Below, one piece after another: positions 26,935 to 36,131 of a stretch of DNA of 64,000 nucleotides. The position numbers and the translations under genes were made by a program. The notes under the pieces were generated by a model. That model did not search any database, was not told where the DNA came from, and saw only the letters and a list, made by a program, of their open reading frames with translations. The DNA is from CAJJDF01 sp965655625. Its GTDB lineage: Bacteria > Bacteroidota > Bacteroidia > Flavobacteriales_D > CAJJDF01. Position 1 is the first letter of the stretch. Each line of letters opens with the position of its first letter. The stretch is taken from the NCBI GenBank assembly GCA_965655625.1, contig CBFHHA010000008.1:7769-71768 (forward strand), in the 5' to 3' direction.

Positions 26935-27810
26935 ATGAGAAGGTATAAGTTTTCTGGGCACGAAACATTTCAATGTAGACACTTTTGGTTGAAGAAAGGA
27001 TACGATTTCGTTAAGAGTGGCGAGGCATTTAAATCTAAAGAAGCGCTTGTGAAGTTGGGTGTAGGTAAGAATATGATTACCTCGATAAGTCATTGGATGA
27101 AAGCTTTTAAGGTGGCTGATAATGAATCAGGAGAGCTCACTAAATTTGGTCACTACGTTTTTGGTGAGGAGGGAAAGGATCCCTACTTGGAGGATATAGG
27201 AACACTGTTTTTATTGCATTACAACATCATGACAAATCCTCAGCAAGCATCAATTTATCAGATGACTTTTGAGGAGTTCAGAAAGACGAGAATTGATTCT
27301 GAATTCACAGCAGAATTAATATTTGATTTTGTTACGCGTAAGCTAAAGAAGGAACAAGAAGCTTTCAGTGAGAAGTCACTTCAGAATGATGTCAAGGTGT
27401 TTCTTAGAACATATGAGACTTCTTCAAAACGTGGATCAAAGAGTATAGAAGATGATTTTTCTTCTGTGTTAATCGAGCTTGATTTAATAGACCCAATACA
27501 GAATACTTTCATAAACGGAGAACAGGTTTGTCGCATTAAATATAACGAGCGCGATGATCTCGATAAGCTTATTTATCTATATGCGATCTTGGATCAGTTC
27601 GAAGGAAGCGAATCTGTTTCGGTGAAGGAAATACAATCAGCCGTCTCCGATAAATTCTTGTGTAATAGAGAGGGGACAGAAGAGAAGTTAAATGCTTTGA
27701 GCGAAGCAGGGTATATTGTTTACAAGCAAGATGCCGGAAGGAAAGAAGTTCAGTTGAAGAATAAACTGAGTAAGTGGGATGTTCTAAATAAGTATTATGG
27801 CAACGTTTAA
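26935..27810 (+). CDS. DUF4007-family protein of a phosphorothioation-type defence island
   Basis: 291 residues from the ATG at 26935, chosen over an in-frame TTG nine bases upstream because the family typically opens RYKFSGHETFQCRHFWLKKG, as here. DUF4007 proteins occur next to DNA sulfur-modification (dnd) genes and helicases in defence islands; the biochemical role is not known to me. The C-terminal part has a winged-helix look (about 215-285, KEIQSAV, EKLNALSEAGYIVY). It overlaps the ATPase gene by 14 bp, showing tight coupling, and starts the plus-strand arm of the island. Confidence 0.75.
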   Translation: MRRYKFSGHETFQCRHFWLKKGYDFVKSGEAFKSKEALVKLGVGKNMITSISHWMKAFKVADNESGELTKFGHYVFGEEGKDPYLEDIGTLFLLHYNIMTNPQQASIYQMTFEEFRKTRIDSEFTAELIFDFVTRKLKKEQEAFSEKSLQNDVKVFLRTYETSSKRGSKSIEDDFSSVLIELDLIDPIQNTFINGEQVCRIKYNERDDLDKLIYLYAILDQFEGSESVSVKEIQSAVSDKFLCNREGTEEKLNALSEAGYIVYKQDAGRKEVQLKNKLSKWDVLNKYYGNV

Positions 27811-30800
27811 GATTTCAACGAATATCAACAGGGATGCCGATGCTCAATTAGATTACATCGTAACCAAGAATGCGAATGAGGTATATAATCGCATCATTCA
27901 TAACTATTCTAGAGGACAGAATTCATTTACAATCATTGGTTCGTATGGAACTGGTAAGTCTACTTTTCTCTGGGCGCTAGAGCACCACCTGAGAGGGAAT
28001 ACGAAATTCGATAATCCGGTTAATGGTGAATTTAAAGGAGTCAAGAATTTTGACTTCAAACGAATTGTAGGAGAATCGACTTCATTCAAGGAGAGGTTCT
28101 GTATCGAGTTTGGTTTGTCGAAATATATTTTCTCTTCGAATAAAGAAATTCTGAAGGAATTTGCTGCCCTTTGTGAAGATATTAATTCAAGGAAACGTGC
28201 TTTGGTCATTCTGGTTGATGAGTTTGGAAAGCACTTGGAGTATATCGCGAAGAATAACCCTGAGGAGATGTATTTCATTCAGGAACTTGCCGAGTTTTGT
28301 AATGATGCCAAACGTCAAGTCATTTTAATTACAACGCTTCATCAAAACTTTTCGGTTTATGCGAAGGGTTTAACGAAAGCAGAAAAGAGTGAGTGGGATA
28401 AGGTAAGGGGAAGACTTATAGATATAGCATTTGATGAGCCGGTAGAGCAACTATTATTCTTCGCAGCACAGCGTTTGAAAAGTATTGCGGTTCCCGGGAA
28501 TCTTCAAAAGATCTACAAAGAAACGGTACACATTATCGCTAATTCTCAACTTCTTGGTAAAGGTTTAGAGAGTCGATTGGATACATTAGAGGAATTGTTT
28601 CCTTTAGAGCCACTTGCAGCAGATGTACTCACAAAATCTTTACAGCGTTACGGACAGAATGAACGCTCTCTGTTTACATTTCTTGAGTCACCGGAATTAT
28701 CTAGAAAGATCCATAACCAGCAAGCGTTCAATGTTGCCGATTGTTTTGATTATTTGATAGAAAACTTATCCGCTGAAATTGAAGATGGAGAGAAGAATCC
28801 GTTCAAGCCTCAGTGGAAAGCAGCTGTACTAGCTTTAGAAAAAGCTGAATTCATGTTTGAAGAGTATTATCAAGCGGTTGCAGATATCGTGAAAACGATT
28901 TGCTTGGTCAATATCTTCTCGAACAACGCTGGTCGACTAGATGATAACGTTCTTGTGAGTTATGGAGAGAATGTTCTTGGAATTAAGAACACGGATTCAT
29001 TACTCAAAGGACTCGTGGAAAAGCGAATCATTAAATTCTCTAATTACAGATCGAAATACAATTTTATAGATGGTACGGATGTAGATGTAGAGCAAGAGTT
29101 AATCAAGGCAGCGCAACATGTTGACCAGGAGATAAACCTGATTAGCAGACTGGAGTCTTATTTTGATTTTGGGATCATCCCTGCAAAGCGAATTCAATTT
29201 GAATTGGGTACGCCACGTTTCTTTCAGTTCAACTTTACGAATGAGTTCACATATGAGGAGCCTACAAATGAAATTGATGGATATATCAATTTAATATTCA
29301 CTAAAAAGCGGATATTAAAATTAGTTGAAGAGGGGGGTGAAAATGCTCCTGCTTCTCAAATATTTGTTCTTTTCATGGAGATAGATAAAATTCAAGAAAC
29401 CATTTTTGAGATCGACAAGATCAACTATGTAATCCAAAAGTTTGTTGATGACAAGGTTGCAATGAGAATTCTTAACGAAGAGAAGCTACATCGAACAAAT
29501 CAGTTAAAGGATTTTGTGGAGGGCGCGTTGTTCTCAAAAGAAGCGAAAGTCACATGGATCTGGAATTCTAAATTAGACACACTGTATAGCGGGAAAAAGC
29601 GCTCGATTAATTCTTACAGGGATTTGAATCGTCTATTATCGGATGCTGCTCAAATTGCTTATCCTGAGACTCCTTGTTACCGTAATGAAATGGTGAACAA
29701 GGAATACTTGTCTTCACCAATACTTACGGCGCGAAAGGCCTTGATTAGGCAAATTGTAGCCCATGGTGATGAGAAAGATTTAGGATTCGAGGAGAAACGT
29801 TTTCCACCGCAGAAAACAATTTACTTATCCTTATTAAAGGAGACGGGTATTCACCAAGAGGAGAACGGTCGCTATTTCTTTGGTAAACCCTCTGATCCGA
29901 GCTTCGCTCCACTTTGGGAAAAGAGTGAAGAAGTTCTGAGTAAATCTACCCAATCAAAAATGGCAGTGATTCAATTCTATGATGATTTGAAATCTGGAGG
30001 GTTCAAATTGAAACAGGGGTTTTTAGATTTTTGGGTTCATTTGTTCTTGGTTATTAAGAAAGAGGACTATGGATTGTATTACCAGGATGGAGAATATGTT
30101 CCGCACCTGACACCGGAGGTAATGGATCTTGTTTACAAGCATCCCACGAAATACTTTATCAAAGCACTTTCTGCGGAAGGCGTTCGTTCAGACTATCTAG
30201 GGTACTACAAAGAACTAGTAGGATACAACGAATCAAATATTAAAGGTCTAGAATCAAGCTATATTACGATCTACGGTAACTTCTTAAGGTTCTATAGAGG
30301 CTTAGAGGATTTTACAAAGAAGACGAAGACAGATCTTTCAAAATCTAGCCTTGGTGTAAGAGATGCTATTGCGAATGCAAAGGACCCAGAAACAGCTTTG
30401 TTTACGAGTATACCTGAGGCATTAGGTTATTACGGATTGGAAGAATCTGATCCACGTCTTCAAAATTTCTTAATGGATTTACAAGGTGCGATCCGAGAGA
30501 TCCGAAGTGCTTACGATTGTCTTGTAGATAAGATTGAATTGAACATTAAAGAACATTTGTCAATTGATGTTGACAGTTTCGATGAACTCAAAGAACAACT
30601 ATTCAAGCTATTCCGTGGAGTGAATAAGAATATGATCGCTAATGATAAATTGAAAATATTCTATACACGTGTTGTTTCCCCTTTGGACGTTAAAAATGCG
30701 TATTGGGAATCCCTTTGTGATGCTGCGATAGGTAAGAAGTTAGACAAGGTAACTGATGATGAAGTTCAGTTGCTCATTGATAGGATGAAAGGGGAATTCA

Positions 30801-31042
30801 GTACCCTTATAGACCTCGTTGATATTCATAAGGTTGATCTTGCGGATGACGAAGAAATCATACAGTTTAGTATATTAGACCAATCAGGTGATAAAAATGT
30901 TCGTAAAAACCTTATTGTATCTCCTGAAAAGATAAAAGCATCAGAAAAACTGCAAGAGCGATTGGAAGGAATACTAGGGGAGGATACAGAAGCAAATAGA
31001 ATTGCACTATTGCAATTGCTTGAGAAAGAGATTAAAAAATAA
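27797..31042 (+). CDS. Large P-loop ATPase of the Dnd-like island
   Basis: 1081 residues. Walker A GSYGTGKST at 48-56; Walker B-like ALVILVDEFG with D141-E142, followed by a sensor-like VILITTLHQ. The rest is a long helical region with no other motif I can name. It resembles the large AAA-type ATPases in BREX (BrxC/PglY) and in archaeal Dnd-Pbe loci in size and in having DUF4007 and DndC-like neighbours; exact family membership needs a profile search. It probably acts on DNA as the motor of the restriction or modification complex. It overlaps both neighbours (14 bp with DUF4007; TAATG with the DndC-like gene). Confidence 0.75.
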   Translation: MATFKISTNINRDADAQLDYIVTKNANEVYNRIIHNYSRGQNSFTIIGSYGTGKSTFLWALEHHLRGNTKFDNPVNGEFKGVKNFDFKRIVGESTSFKERFCIEFGLSKYIFSSNKEILKEFAALCEDINSRKRALVILVDEFGKHLEYIAKNNPEEMYFIQELAEFCNDAKRQVILITTLHQNFSVYAKGLTKAEKSEWDKVRGRLIDIAFDEPVEQLLFFAAQRLKSIAVPGNLQKIYKETVHIIANSQLLGKGLESRLDTLEELFPLEPLAADVLTKSLQRYGQNERSLFTFLESPELSRKIHNQQAFNVADCFDYLIENLSAEIEDGEKNPFKPQWKAAVLALEKAEFMFEEYYQAVADIVKTICLVNIFSNNAGRLDDNVLVSYGENVLGIKNTDSLLKGLVEKRIIKFSNYRSKYNFIDGTDVDVEQELIKAAQHVDQEINLISRLESYFDFGIIPAKRIQFELGTPRFFQFNFTNEFTYEEPTNEIDGYINLIFTKKRILKLVEEGGENAPASQIFVLFMEIDKIQETIFEIDKINYVIQKFVDDKVAMRILNEEKLHRTNQLKDFVEGALFSKEAKVTWIWNSKLDTLYSGKKRSINSYRDLNRLLSDAAQIAYPETPCYRNEMVNKEYLSSPILTARKALIRQIVAHGDEKDLGFEEKRFPPQKTIYLSLLKETGIHQEENGRYFFGKPSDPSFAPLWEKSEEVLSKSTQSKMAVIQFYDDLKSGGFKLKQGFLDFWVHLFLVIKKEDYGLYYQDGEYVPHLTPEVMDLVYKHPTKYFIKALSAEGVRSDYLGYYKELVGYNESNIKGLESSYITIYGNFLRFYRGLEDFTKKTKTDLSKSSLGVRDAIANAKDPETALFTSIPEALGYYGLEESDPRLQNFLMDLQGAIREIRSAYDCLVDKIELNIKEHLSIDVDSFDELKEQLFKLFRGVNKNMIANDKLKIFYTRVVSPLDVKNAYWESLCDAAIGKKLDKVTDDEVQLLIDRMKGEFSTLIDLVDIHKVDLADDEEIIQFSILDQSGDKNVRKNLIVSPEKIKASEKLQERLEGILGEDTEANRIALLQLLEKEIKK

Positions 31043-32160
31043 TGACAGAAGTAAAGCACATATTGGGAATATCAGGAGGGAAGGATAGTGCTGCCTTGGC
31101 ATTGTACCTTAACCAAATGTATCCAGAAATAAATGTTGAATATTATACGTGTGATACAGGACGGGAACTAAATGAGACATATAAACTCATTGAGCGCCTA
31201 GAGAGTAGAATGGGACAGAGGATTAAGCTGCTAGATGCGGTAGATCTAGACAATGTCGCAGATAGTTCTCCATTTGATCATTTCTTATCATTGTACGGAG
31301 GCTATTTACCTTCCTCTACTTCTCGTTGGTGCACAAAGAAACTAAAGTTAGAGCCTTTTGAGAATTACATCGGAGATGAATCTACGATTTCATATGTTGG
31401 AATCCGTGGAGATGAAGATCGTGATGGTTATATTTCAAAGAAGCAAACAGTTCAATCAATCTTTCCATTCAGAAAGAATATCTGGAGTGAGGATGTGAAC
31501 AGACTAATCTTGAGTAACACTAATCAGGATCGATTTATTGAAGTTGCGAAAGAAGTTGTAGATCCCATTTACTTGGATCGATTTATAGGGTATGCGGAAA
31601 CGCCTATTTCTTCAACTTTTAATCTAAAGCAAAAACTAAATGCGTTGTTGGATGTAAGCATTAAGTCATACAACCATGTGGTATTTCAATTATTGAAAGA
31701 CACTGATTACCCTGTTGGGCAGTTAGAATCATTTCCTCTTATAGATAATGAAGAAAATCTTGTATTAGAAGACATCTTCAACTTATTAGAGGATTCTGGT
31801 GTCGGTATTCCAGCCTACTACAAACCACTCGAATATGAAGTGGAAATTGATGGCGAAATCAAAAAGGGCACATACAGTCGCAGTCGTTCAGGATGTTTCT
31901 TTTGTTTCTACCAACAAAAAATCGAATGGGTTTGGTTATTAGAACATCATCCCGATTTGTTTGAAAAGGCAATCGAATACGAAAAGGATGGTTACTCTTG
32001 GATGGATACAGAAACCTTAGAAGAGTTGCGTCAGTCTGACCGCGTAGCGGCTATAAAGAAAGAACACTATTTACGAATGAACCGAAACAACCAACAAAAG
32101 TCTTGGAAGGACCAAATCCTTGATGCAGATGGTGAGGGTTGTGCAAGTTGTTTTATTTAA
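31042..32160 (+). CDS. DndC-like PAPS-reductase-family sulfurtransferase
   Basis: 372 residues. The PP-loop motif SGGKDS at 11-16 marks the ATP-pyrophosphatase/PAPS reductase fold. Further landmarks are SRWCTKKLK (C97), VGIRGDEDRDGY, and CxxC pairs at C285/C288 and C367/C370 that could hold an iron-sulfur cluster, as known for DndC. In Dnd systems DndC activates DNA or transfers sulfur delivered by a cysteine desulfurase, which is present here at 38341-39522. It starts within the ATPase stop (TAATG). The length is somewhat below that of classical DndC (about 500 aa), so I call it DndC-like. Confidence 0.75.
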   Translation: MTEVKHILGISGGKDSAALALYLNQMYPEINVEYYTCDTGRELNETYKLIERLESRMGQRIKLLDAVDLDNVADSSPFDHFLSLYGGYLPSSTSRWCTKKLKLEPFENYIGDESTISYVGIRGDEDRDGYISKKQTVQSIFPFRKNIWSEDVNRLILSNTNQDRFIEVAKEVVDPIYLDRFIGYAETPISSTFNLKQKLNALLDVSIKSYNHVVFQLLKDTDYPVGQLESFPLIDNEENLVLEDIFNLLEDSGVGIPAYYKPLEYEVEIDGEIKKGTYSRSRSGCFFCFYQQKIEWVWLLEHHPDLFEKAIEYEKDGYSWMDTETLEELRQSDRVAAIKKEHYLRMNRNNQQKSWKDQILDADGEGCASCFI

Positions 32161-32183
32161 GAGTTAGATGTCAAGAATAGATC

Positions 32184-33054
32184 ATGTACATTGACAAATT
32201 AAAATTAAAATCTTTTGGCCCCTTTGAAGAACTTTGCTTAAACTTTCATCAAAGAAGTTTAAATCTAGTTTTTGGCAATAATGGAGCCGGAAAAATCCAA
32301 ATAGTAGCTGGAATAATTGGAGCAGTTTCTCCGTCTCATGAGCTTTTTATATAATCGAATCCACAAGTTACACTGATAGTGAGTTAAACATTTCTCTAAT
32401 AGAAAATAATCAGGTTGAGAACACATTAATTGCAAGATCATCTGAGACCGAAAGCGGTCTTTTTGTTAGAACAACCAATGCTGGAAAAATATCTAAGAAA
32501 CTTTATGAAGTTGCTAAAAATGAGAAGATGCCTTCACTTCTTTTAAACTTTTCGCTTCATTCTGAAACACTAGATAAACGCTCAATTCTATATATTCTTA
32601 AGAAAGTGCCAAAAGATATTCCATTAGAACTATGGAATACCATACGTGATATTATAATTGATGGAATGAATTCTCCAACTCTATCGGTATGGCCATATGT
32701 TTTCTTACTTGCAAAGGAAATACATCTAAGACGCAAATACTCGAACTCAATCCCCCTATTGGTTGACCTACCTACTTTATTTAATTCTGATTTTGTTCCA
32801 CTTTTGCTAGATATTTTGAACGAGTTAGCAAAATATGACCAAGTAATTCTATTCTTAAAAGAAGAAGGTAAAATCCAAGAGTCAATAGACGAATATCAAG
32901 TCCTTTATACATTGCCAAACAAAATTTCAACTCAAAAGCATTATTTATTTGGAGACTCCAACTTGATTTTATTTCCACAATAAAATCGTCAGCTAAGAAA
33001 ACCAAATTTGCAAAACTAAACGGTTATGCAAATGAATCTCTAAACTACTTGTAA
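32184..33054 (+). pseudogene. Decayed ABC/RecF-type ATPase gene
   Basis: The first frame (ATG 32184) gives KLKSFGPFEELCLNF and a Walker A of form FGNNGAGKI, where the usual Ser/Thr after Lys is Ile; it stops at 32355. The second frame resumes with FYIIESTS and runs to 32983 through a Walker-B-like IPLLVDLPTL. A third frame continues past that stop with DFISTIKSSAKK and stops at 33054. Two frameshifts plus the Walker A change indicate loss of function. It begins 24 bp after the DndC-like gene and probably belonged to that operon. It could instead reflect sequencing errors. Confidence 0.6.
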
Positions 33055-33242
33055 GGCTGAACAGTAGATCATTTATACTTATTAAAGGAAGTACTCAATT
33101 GGAAACTTTATAGGTTTGACTCTCTGTAGAATTTTATCACTGAACAATAACGTGTCTCTGGACGATTGTTGAACAATTATTTTTTTGTTGAGTTTGCGAA
33201 TTACAGTGCATCACTCAAGTCTTCTTTAAATAGAAATTCAAT

Positions 33243-33746
33243 TTATTTCAACACCATATCCAAAAACGAAGTTGGATTTAAAAAGTGATTTGGGTTATCG
33301 TTGATTTTATCTCTAATCAAATTCAACCCACCATTCGTATAGGACTCCATTGTTGTTATTAACTGCTTCACGGCATCATCTTCACTAACCTCACCTTTTT
33401 CCAATTGAATTAGGTCAATGTCCGTTTTAGCAAGCACCGCCATAAACATAAACTCCTGTAGATTACTAAAGTCCTTGCGCAACGAAGACTTATTCCCCCA
33501 GTACTGAATATGATGACTAAAGTCTGTTTTCTTCTCATCCTTCTCAATAGGAGTGAATTCATTCTCATACAACCCCAAAAAGAAAGCGTACATGTACAAC
33601 TCGTAATTAGTACTATAATGCTTTCCTAAATTCAGCTTCTTTTCTCCTTCAGCACCATATTTTTGTGATAATGCTGTAAATAAATCTTTGTGGTGAACAC
33701 TATATTTAGGAATTCTTGTTTTCCACTTATCAAATAAACTTTCCAT
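33243..33746 (-). CDS. Unknown 167-aa protein at the DndE position
   Basis: 167 residues, cytoplasmic, not recognised. A central stretch YELYMYAFFLGLYENEFTPI is followed by an acidic/basic patch, and the C-terminus is helical (GGLNLIRDKINDNPN). It starts one base after the stop of the DndD-like gene and ends the minus arm. DndE in classical systems is a small protein (roughly 110-130 aa) in the same position, but I see no clear sequence match, so the role is inferred from position only. Confidence 0.55.
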   Translation of the reverse strand: MESLFDKWKTRIPKYSVHHKDLFTALSQKYGAEGEKKLNLGKHYSTNYELYMYAFFLGLYENEFTPIEKDEKKTDFSHHIQYWGNKSSLRKDFSNLQEFMFMAVLAKTDIDLIQLEKGEVSEDDAVKQLITTMESYTNGGLNLIRDKINDNPNHFLNPTSFLDMVLK

Positions 33747-33747
33747 A

Positions 33748-35895
33748 TTACAATGAAATTACTTCAGTATTAATCGTTTCTAGGTTCTTTGGATCAAATG
33801 GTCTTTCCAGTCTAATCCAGAACGCCTTGTTTCTTTTAACATCTTCAAAATCCTTCTTAATTTCCAACGCATTTGATGAATCACTAGTTGCTAAGAAATC
33901 CTTTAACAATAAAATCTTTTGGTTTCCAGTCTCGTAAATTAAGTTTAGAAATTCTGTTGTTTTGTTATCTCCAAATGATGATGTTGGAGCATCGAAAATT
34001 AACGGATATTTTTCTTCTCTAGCTTCTGAGGCTAATTCAGAAATAGCAAACAAAATCGATATATGCATTGACGTTAAAAGAGAAGTGTTTGGCTTATAGA
34101 ATATACGCCCATTCTCTTCCAATTCTGCATCAATAGTTAAACTGTCCTGTCGTTGTAGCTTTGTAAAAACGATCGTCCCTGTGAATGAATCCACATTAAT
34201 TCGACCAAAGAATTCATTAGATTTATCTTGCAGTTTTTGAATGAATTCGTCAAACTTTTGAGATTTCGTTTCATTAAAAATTGTCTCAATATCTCTGAGA
34301 ATCTCACGAGTCTTGACTAGGAAGTTGTTCGCTGACTCTAAATCTATTTTATCCTTTTCGGCTTTCATCCTCTTAAGCTGAGCTTCAACGTCTTCTAAAG
34401 AAGCGCCTTCTCTCAATAAAAGTTTGTTCTTTATGGTCAAATCATCTTGCCAGGCCGTATAGTTCTTGAGTACATCATCTAAATCATCTTCCTTAAGTTT
34501 GGAGTCACCCAAAACTTTATCACGCTCCTCCTTTTCTTTCTCAAGATCTTTTTCGAGTTGAGCAATATCCTCTTTGCGCTTTTCATTAAACTCAAAAAGA
34601 TCCTTTATATCTGTTTTAACCGAACGTAGATCTTTCAAGCTATCTTCGTGCATTGTGTTCAGTGTTACAAGCCGTGAGGTATAATCAAACTCAAACAGCT
34701 CCTCCTCATCCTCCTCGTCTTCTGCTTCTTGAGATGCAAGGTAATTCTTCAAACGAGTTATCATAAACTCATACGCTTCAGATCCTTTTGGCGCTTCTCG
34801 ATTGCACACCTTACACAATTCAGCATCTAGCATCTCTTCCATCACTGCCTTTGACGGTACAGTGACTGGGAGTGGAATAGCATTCTTCAATAATTCATCC
34901 TTGAGCTTCTTCTCCCCCTCTTTCTTTCCTTTCTCTTTGTCAAATTCAGTCTGAAGACGTCTCTTTTCTTTACTCAATTCGTTGATCTTATCCGCAAACT
35001 CTTTCTGAATCGATTCGAAATTCACCAAAATCCAATTCTCATCAAAGAGGCTTTCAGTGTAATTTTCATTAATCAACCCATTCGTGTCATGAATTTTCTT
35101 CTGAATTTTATCAATACGCTCATTGATCGTTTTTAACGCCTTAGAATTATTCACAAACTTCCCTGCCGCTTTGATCAAATCCTTTAATTTATCAATCTCT
35201 TTTTCCGCCGCACCTATTTGGACCTCAATTTGTTTTTTCTTCCTTTCAAGTAATTTAATGTCGGCATCTAATACGTTGTATTGAGCAAATTTCTTCTTGT
35301 CCTTCTTGGTGGAATCTTCCACTGCCTTTTGAGCCTTTGCCTCAAGGAACTCACCTTTCTTTGAATATTTCTCGTAATACTTGGCTGCTTGAGAAAAATT
35401 ATTGATCAGTATTTCAAGAGCAGTCGTATTCTGAAAAATATCTAACTCACTTTCACCCTTAAACATTGAATACCTTCTTATTTCACTTGGAAATACTCTG
35501 TCGAGTAAATTTTGACCATCCACTGGTGTTCTACTACCGTCGCGAGTTTCTTCCGCACCTTGCAATGTCAAATTCGAAGTTTCAAAATCACCACCTGACA
35601 ACTTTTTAACGTTGAAACTTTTGGATACAACTTGCTTTTCATTGAATTGTTCAGTTGTAATCGATACTTTCACTTTTAGCTCTTCCCCTTCATCCAATTC
35701 TCCAAGTGCTTTAGCTGAAACTAAACTATTCAAGTCATCGCTTGTTCTTTTAAACAACCATTCAAGCGCTTCAAAGAATTTCGTTTTACCTTCTCCATTT
35801 TCACCTAGCACAATATTCAACCCATCACAAAGCTCAAATTCTTTGACACCGTAGTAGCATAGGAAATTCTCTATTGATATCTTTTTTATTATCAT
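33748..35895 (-). CDS. DndD-like SMC-type ATPase with zinc-hook motif
   Basis: 715 residues. Walker A GENGEGKTK at 31-39. Two long coiled-coil arms (about 180-335 and 395-540) meet at a CxxC hook (CKVC, 361-364). The C-terminal ATPase half contains LIFDAPTSSFG at 632-642. This is the layout of DndD and related Rad50/SbcC-like proteins. In phosphorothioation DndD supplies ATPase activity needed for sulfur insertion and may nick or open DNA. It overlaps the 77-aa gene upstream by four bases (ATGA). Confidence 0.8.
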   Translation of the reverse strand: MIIKKISIENFLCYYGVKEFELCDGLNIVLGENGEGKTKFFEALEWLFKRTSDDLNSLVSAKALGELDEGEELKVKVSITTEQFNEKQVVSKSFNVKKLSGGDFETSNLTLQGAEETRDGSRTPVDGQNLLDRVFPSEIRRYSMFKGESELDIFQNTTALEILINNFSQAAKYYEKYSKKGEFLEAKAQKAVEDSTKKDKKKFAQYNVLDADIKLLERKKKQIEVQIGAAEKEIDKLKDLIKAAGKFVNNSKALKTINERIDKIQKKIHDTNGLINENYTESLFDENWILVNFESIQKEFADKINELSKEKRRLQTEFDKEKGKKEGEKKLKDELLKNAIPLPVTVPSKAVMEEMLDAELCKVCNREAPKGSEAYEFMITRLKNYLASQEAEDEEDEEELFEFDYTSRLVTLNTMHEDSLKDLRSVKTDIKDLFEFNEKRKEDIAQLEKDLEKEKEERDKVLGDSKLKEDDLDDVLKNYTAWQDDLTIKNKLLLREGASLEDVEAQLKRMKAEKDKIDLESANNFLVKTREILRDIETIFNETKSQKFDEFIQKLQDKSNEFFGRINVDSFTGTIVFTKLQRQDSLTIDAELEENGRIFYKPNTSLLTSMHISILFAISELASEAREEKYPLIFDAPTSSFGDNKTTEFLNLIYETGNQKILLLKDFLATSDSSNALEIKKDFEDVKRNKAFWIRLERPFDPKNLETINTEVISL

Positions 35896-36125
35896 ACCGC
35901 TTCCTGATTTAAAAATTGAATTATCTTTTTCTGTAATGCTGAGTCTGACTCTGCCGGAACCTTTTCTTGCGATTCAACAATCAGTGCAATTGTCTGAATA
36001 ATCACATGGTTTGAAGAAAGTCCTTCCCTCAAGTTGTTGGGTAAATCAGATTGATCAATCCCATATTTATCCTTAACAATGGGGTGTTTTACAAAACTTA
36101 CAAAAATGTCATCTTTTCTAGCCAT
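35892..36125 (-). CDS. Small 77-aa protein between helicase and DndD-like ATPase
   Basis: 77 residues, no signal peptide or membrane segment; likely cytoplasmic. Contains FVKHPIVKDKYG and a helical end (LQKKIIQFLNQEA). I recognise no family. Its ATG is 6 bp after the helicase stop and its stop overlaps the next start, so it is certainly part of the same transcript. It might be a small complex subunit of the modification machinery. Confidence 0.6.
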   Translation of the reverse strand: MARKDDIFVSFVKHPIVKDKYGIDQSDLPNNLREGLSSNHVIIQTIALIVESQEKVPAESDSALQKKIIQFLNQEAV

Positions 36126-36131
36126 AGTATG

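Noticed and set aside
33243..33746. Assignment as DndE
   Set aside because: Position fits, but I could not see the DndE sequence pattern, so it was left as unknown.
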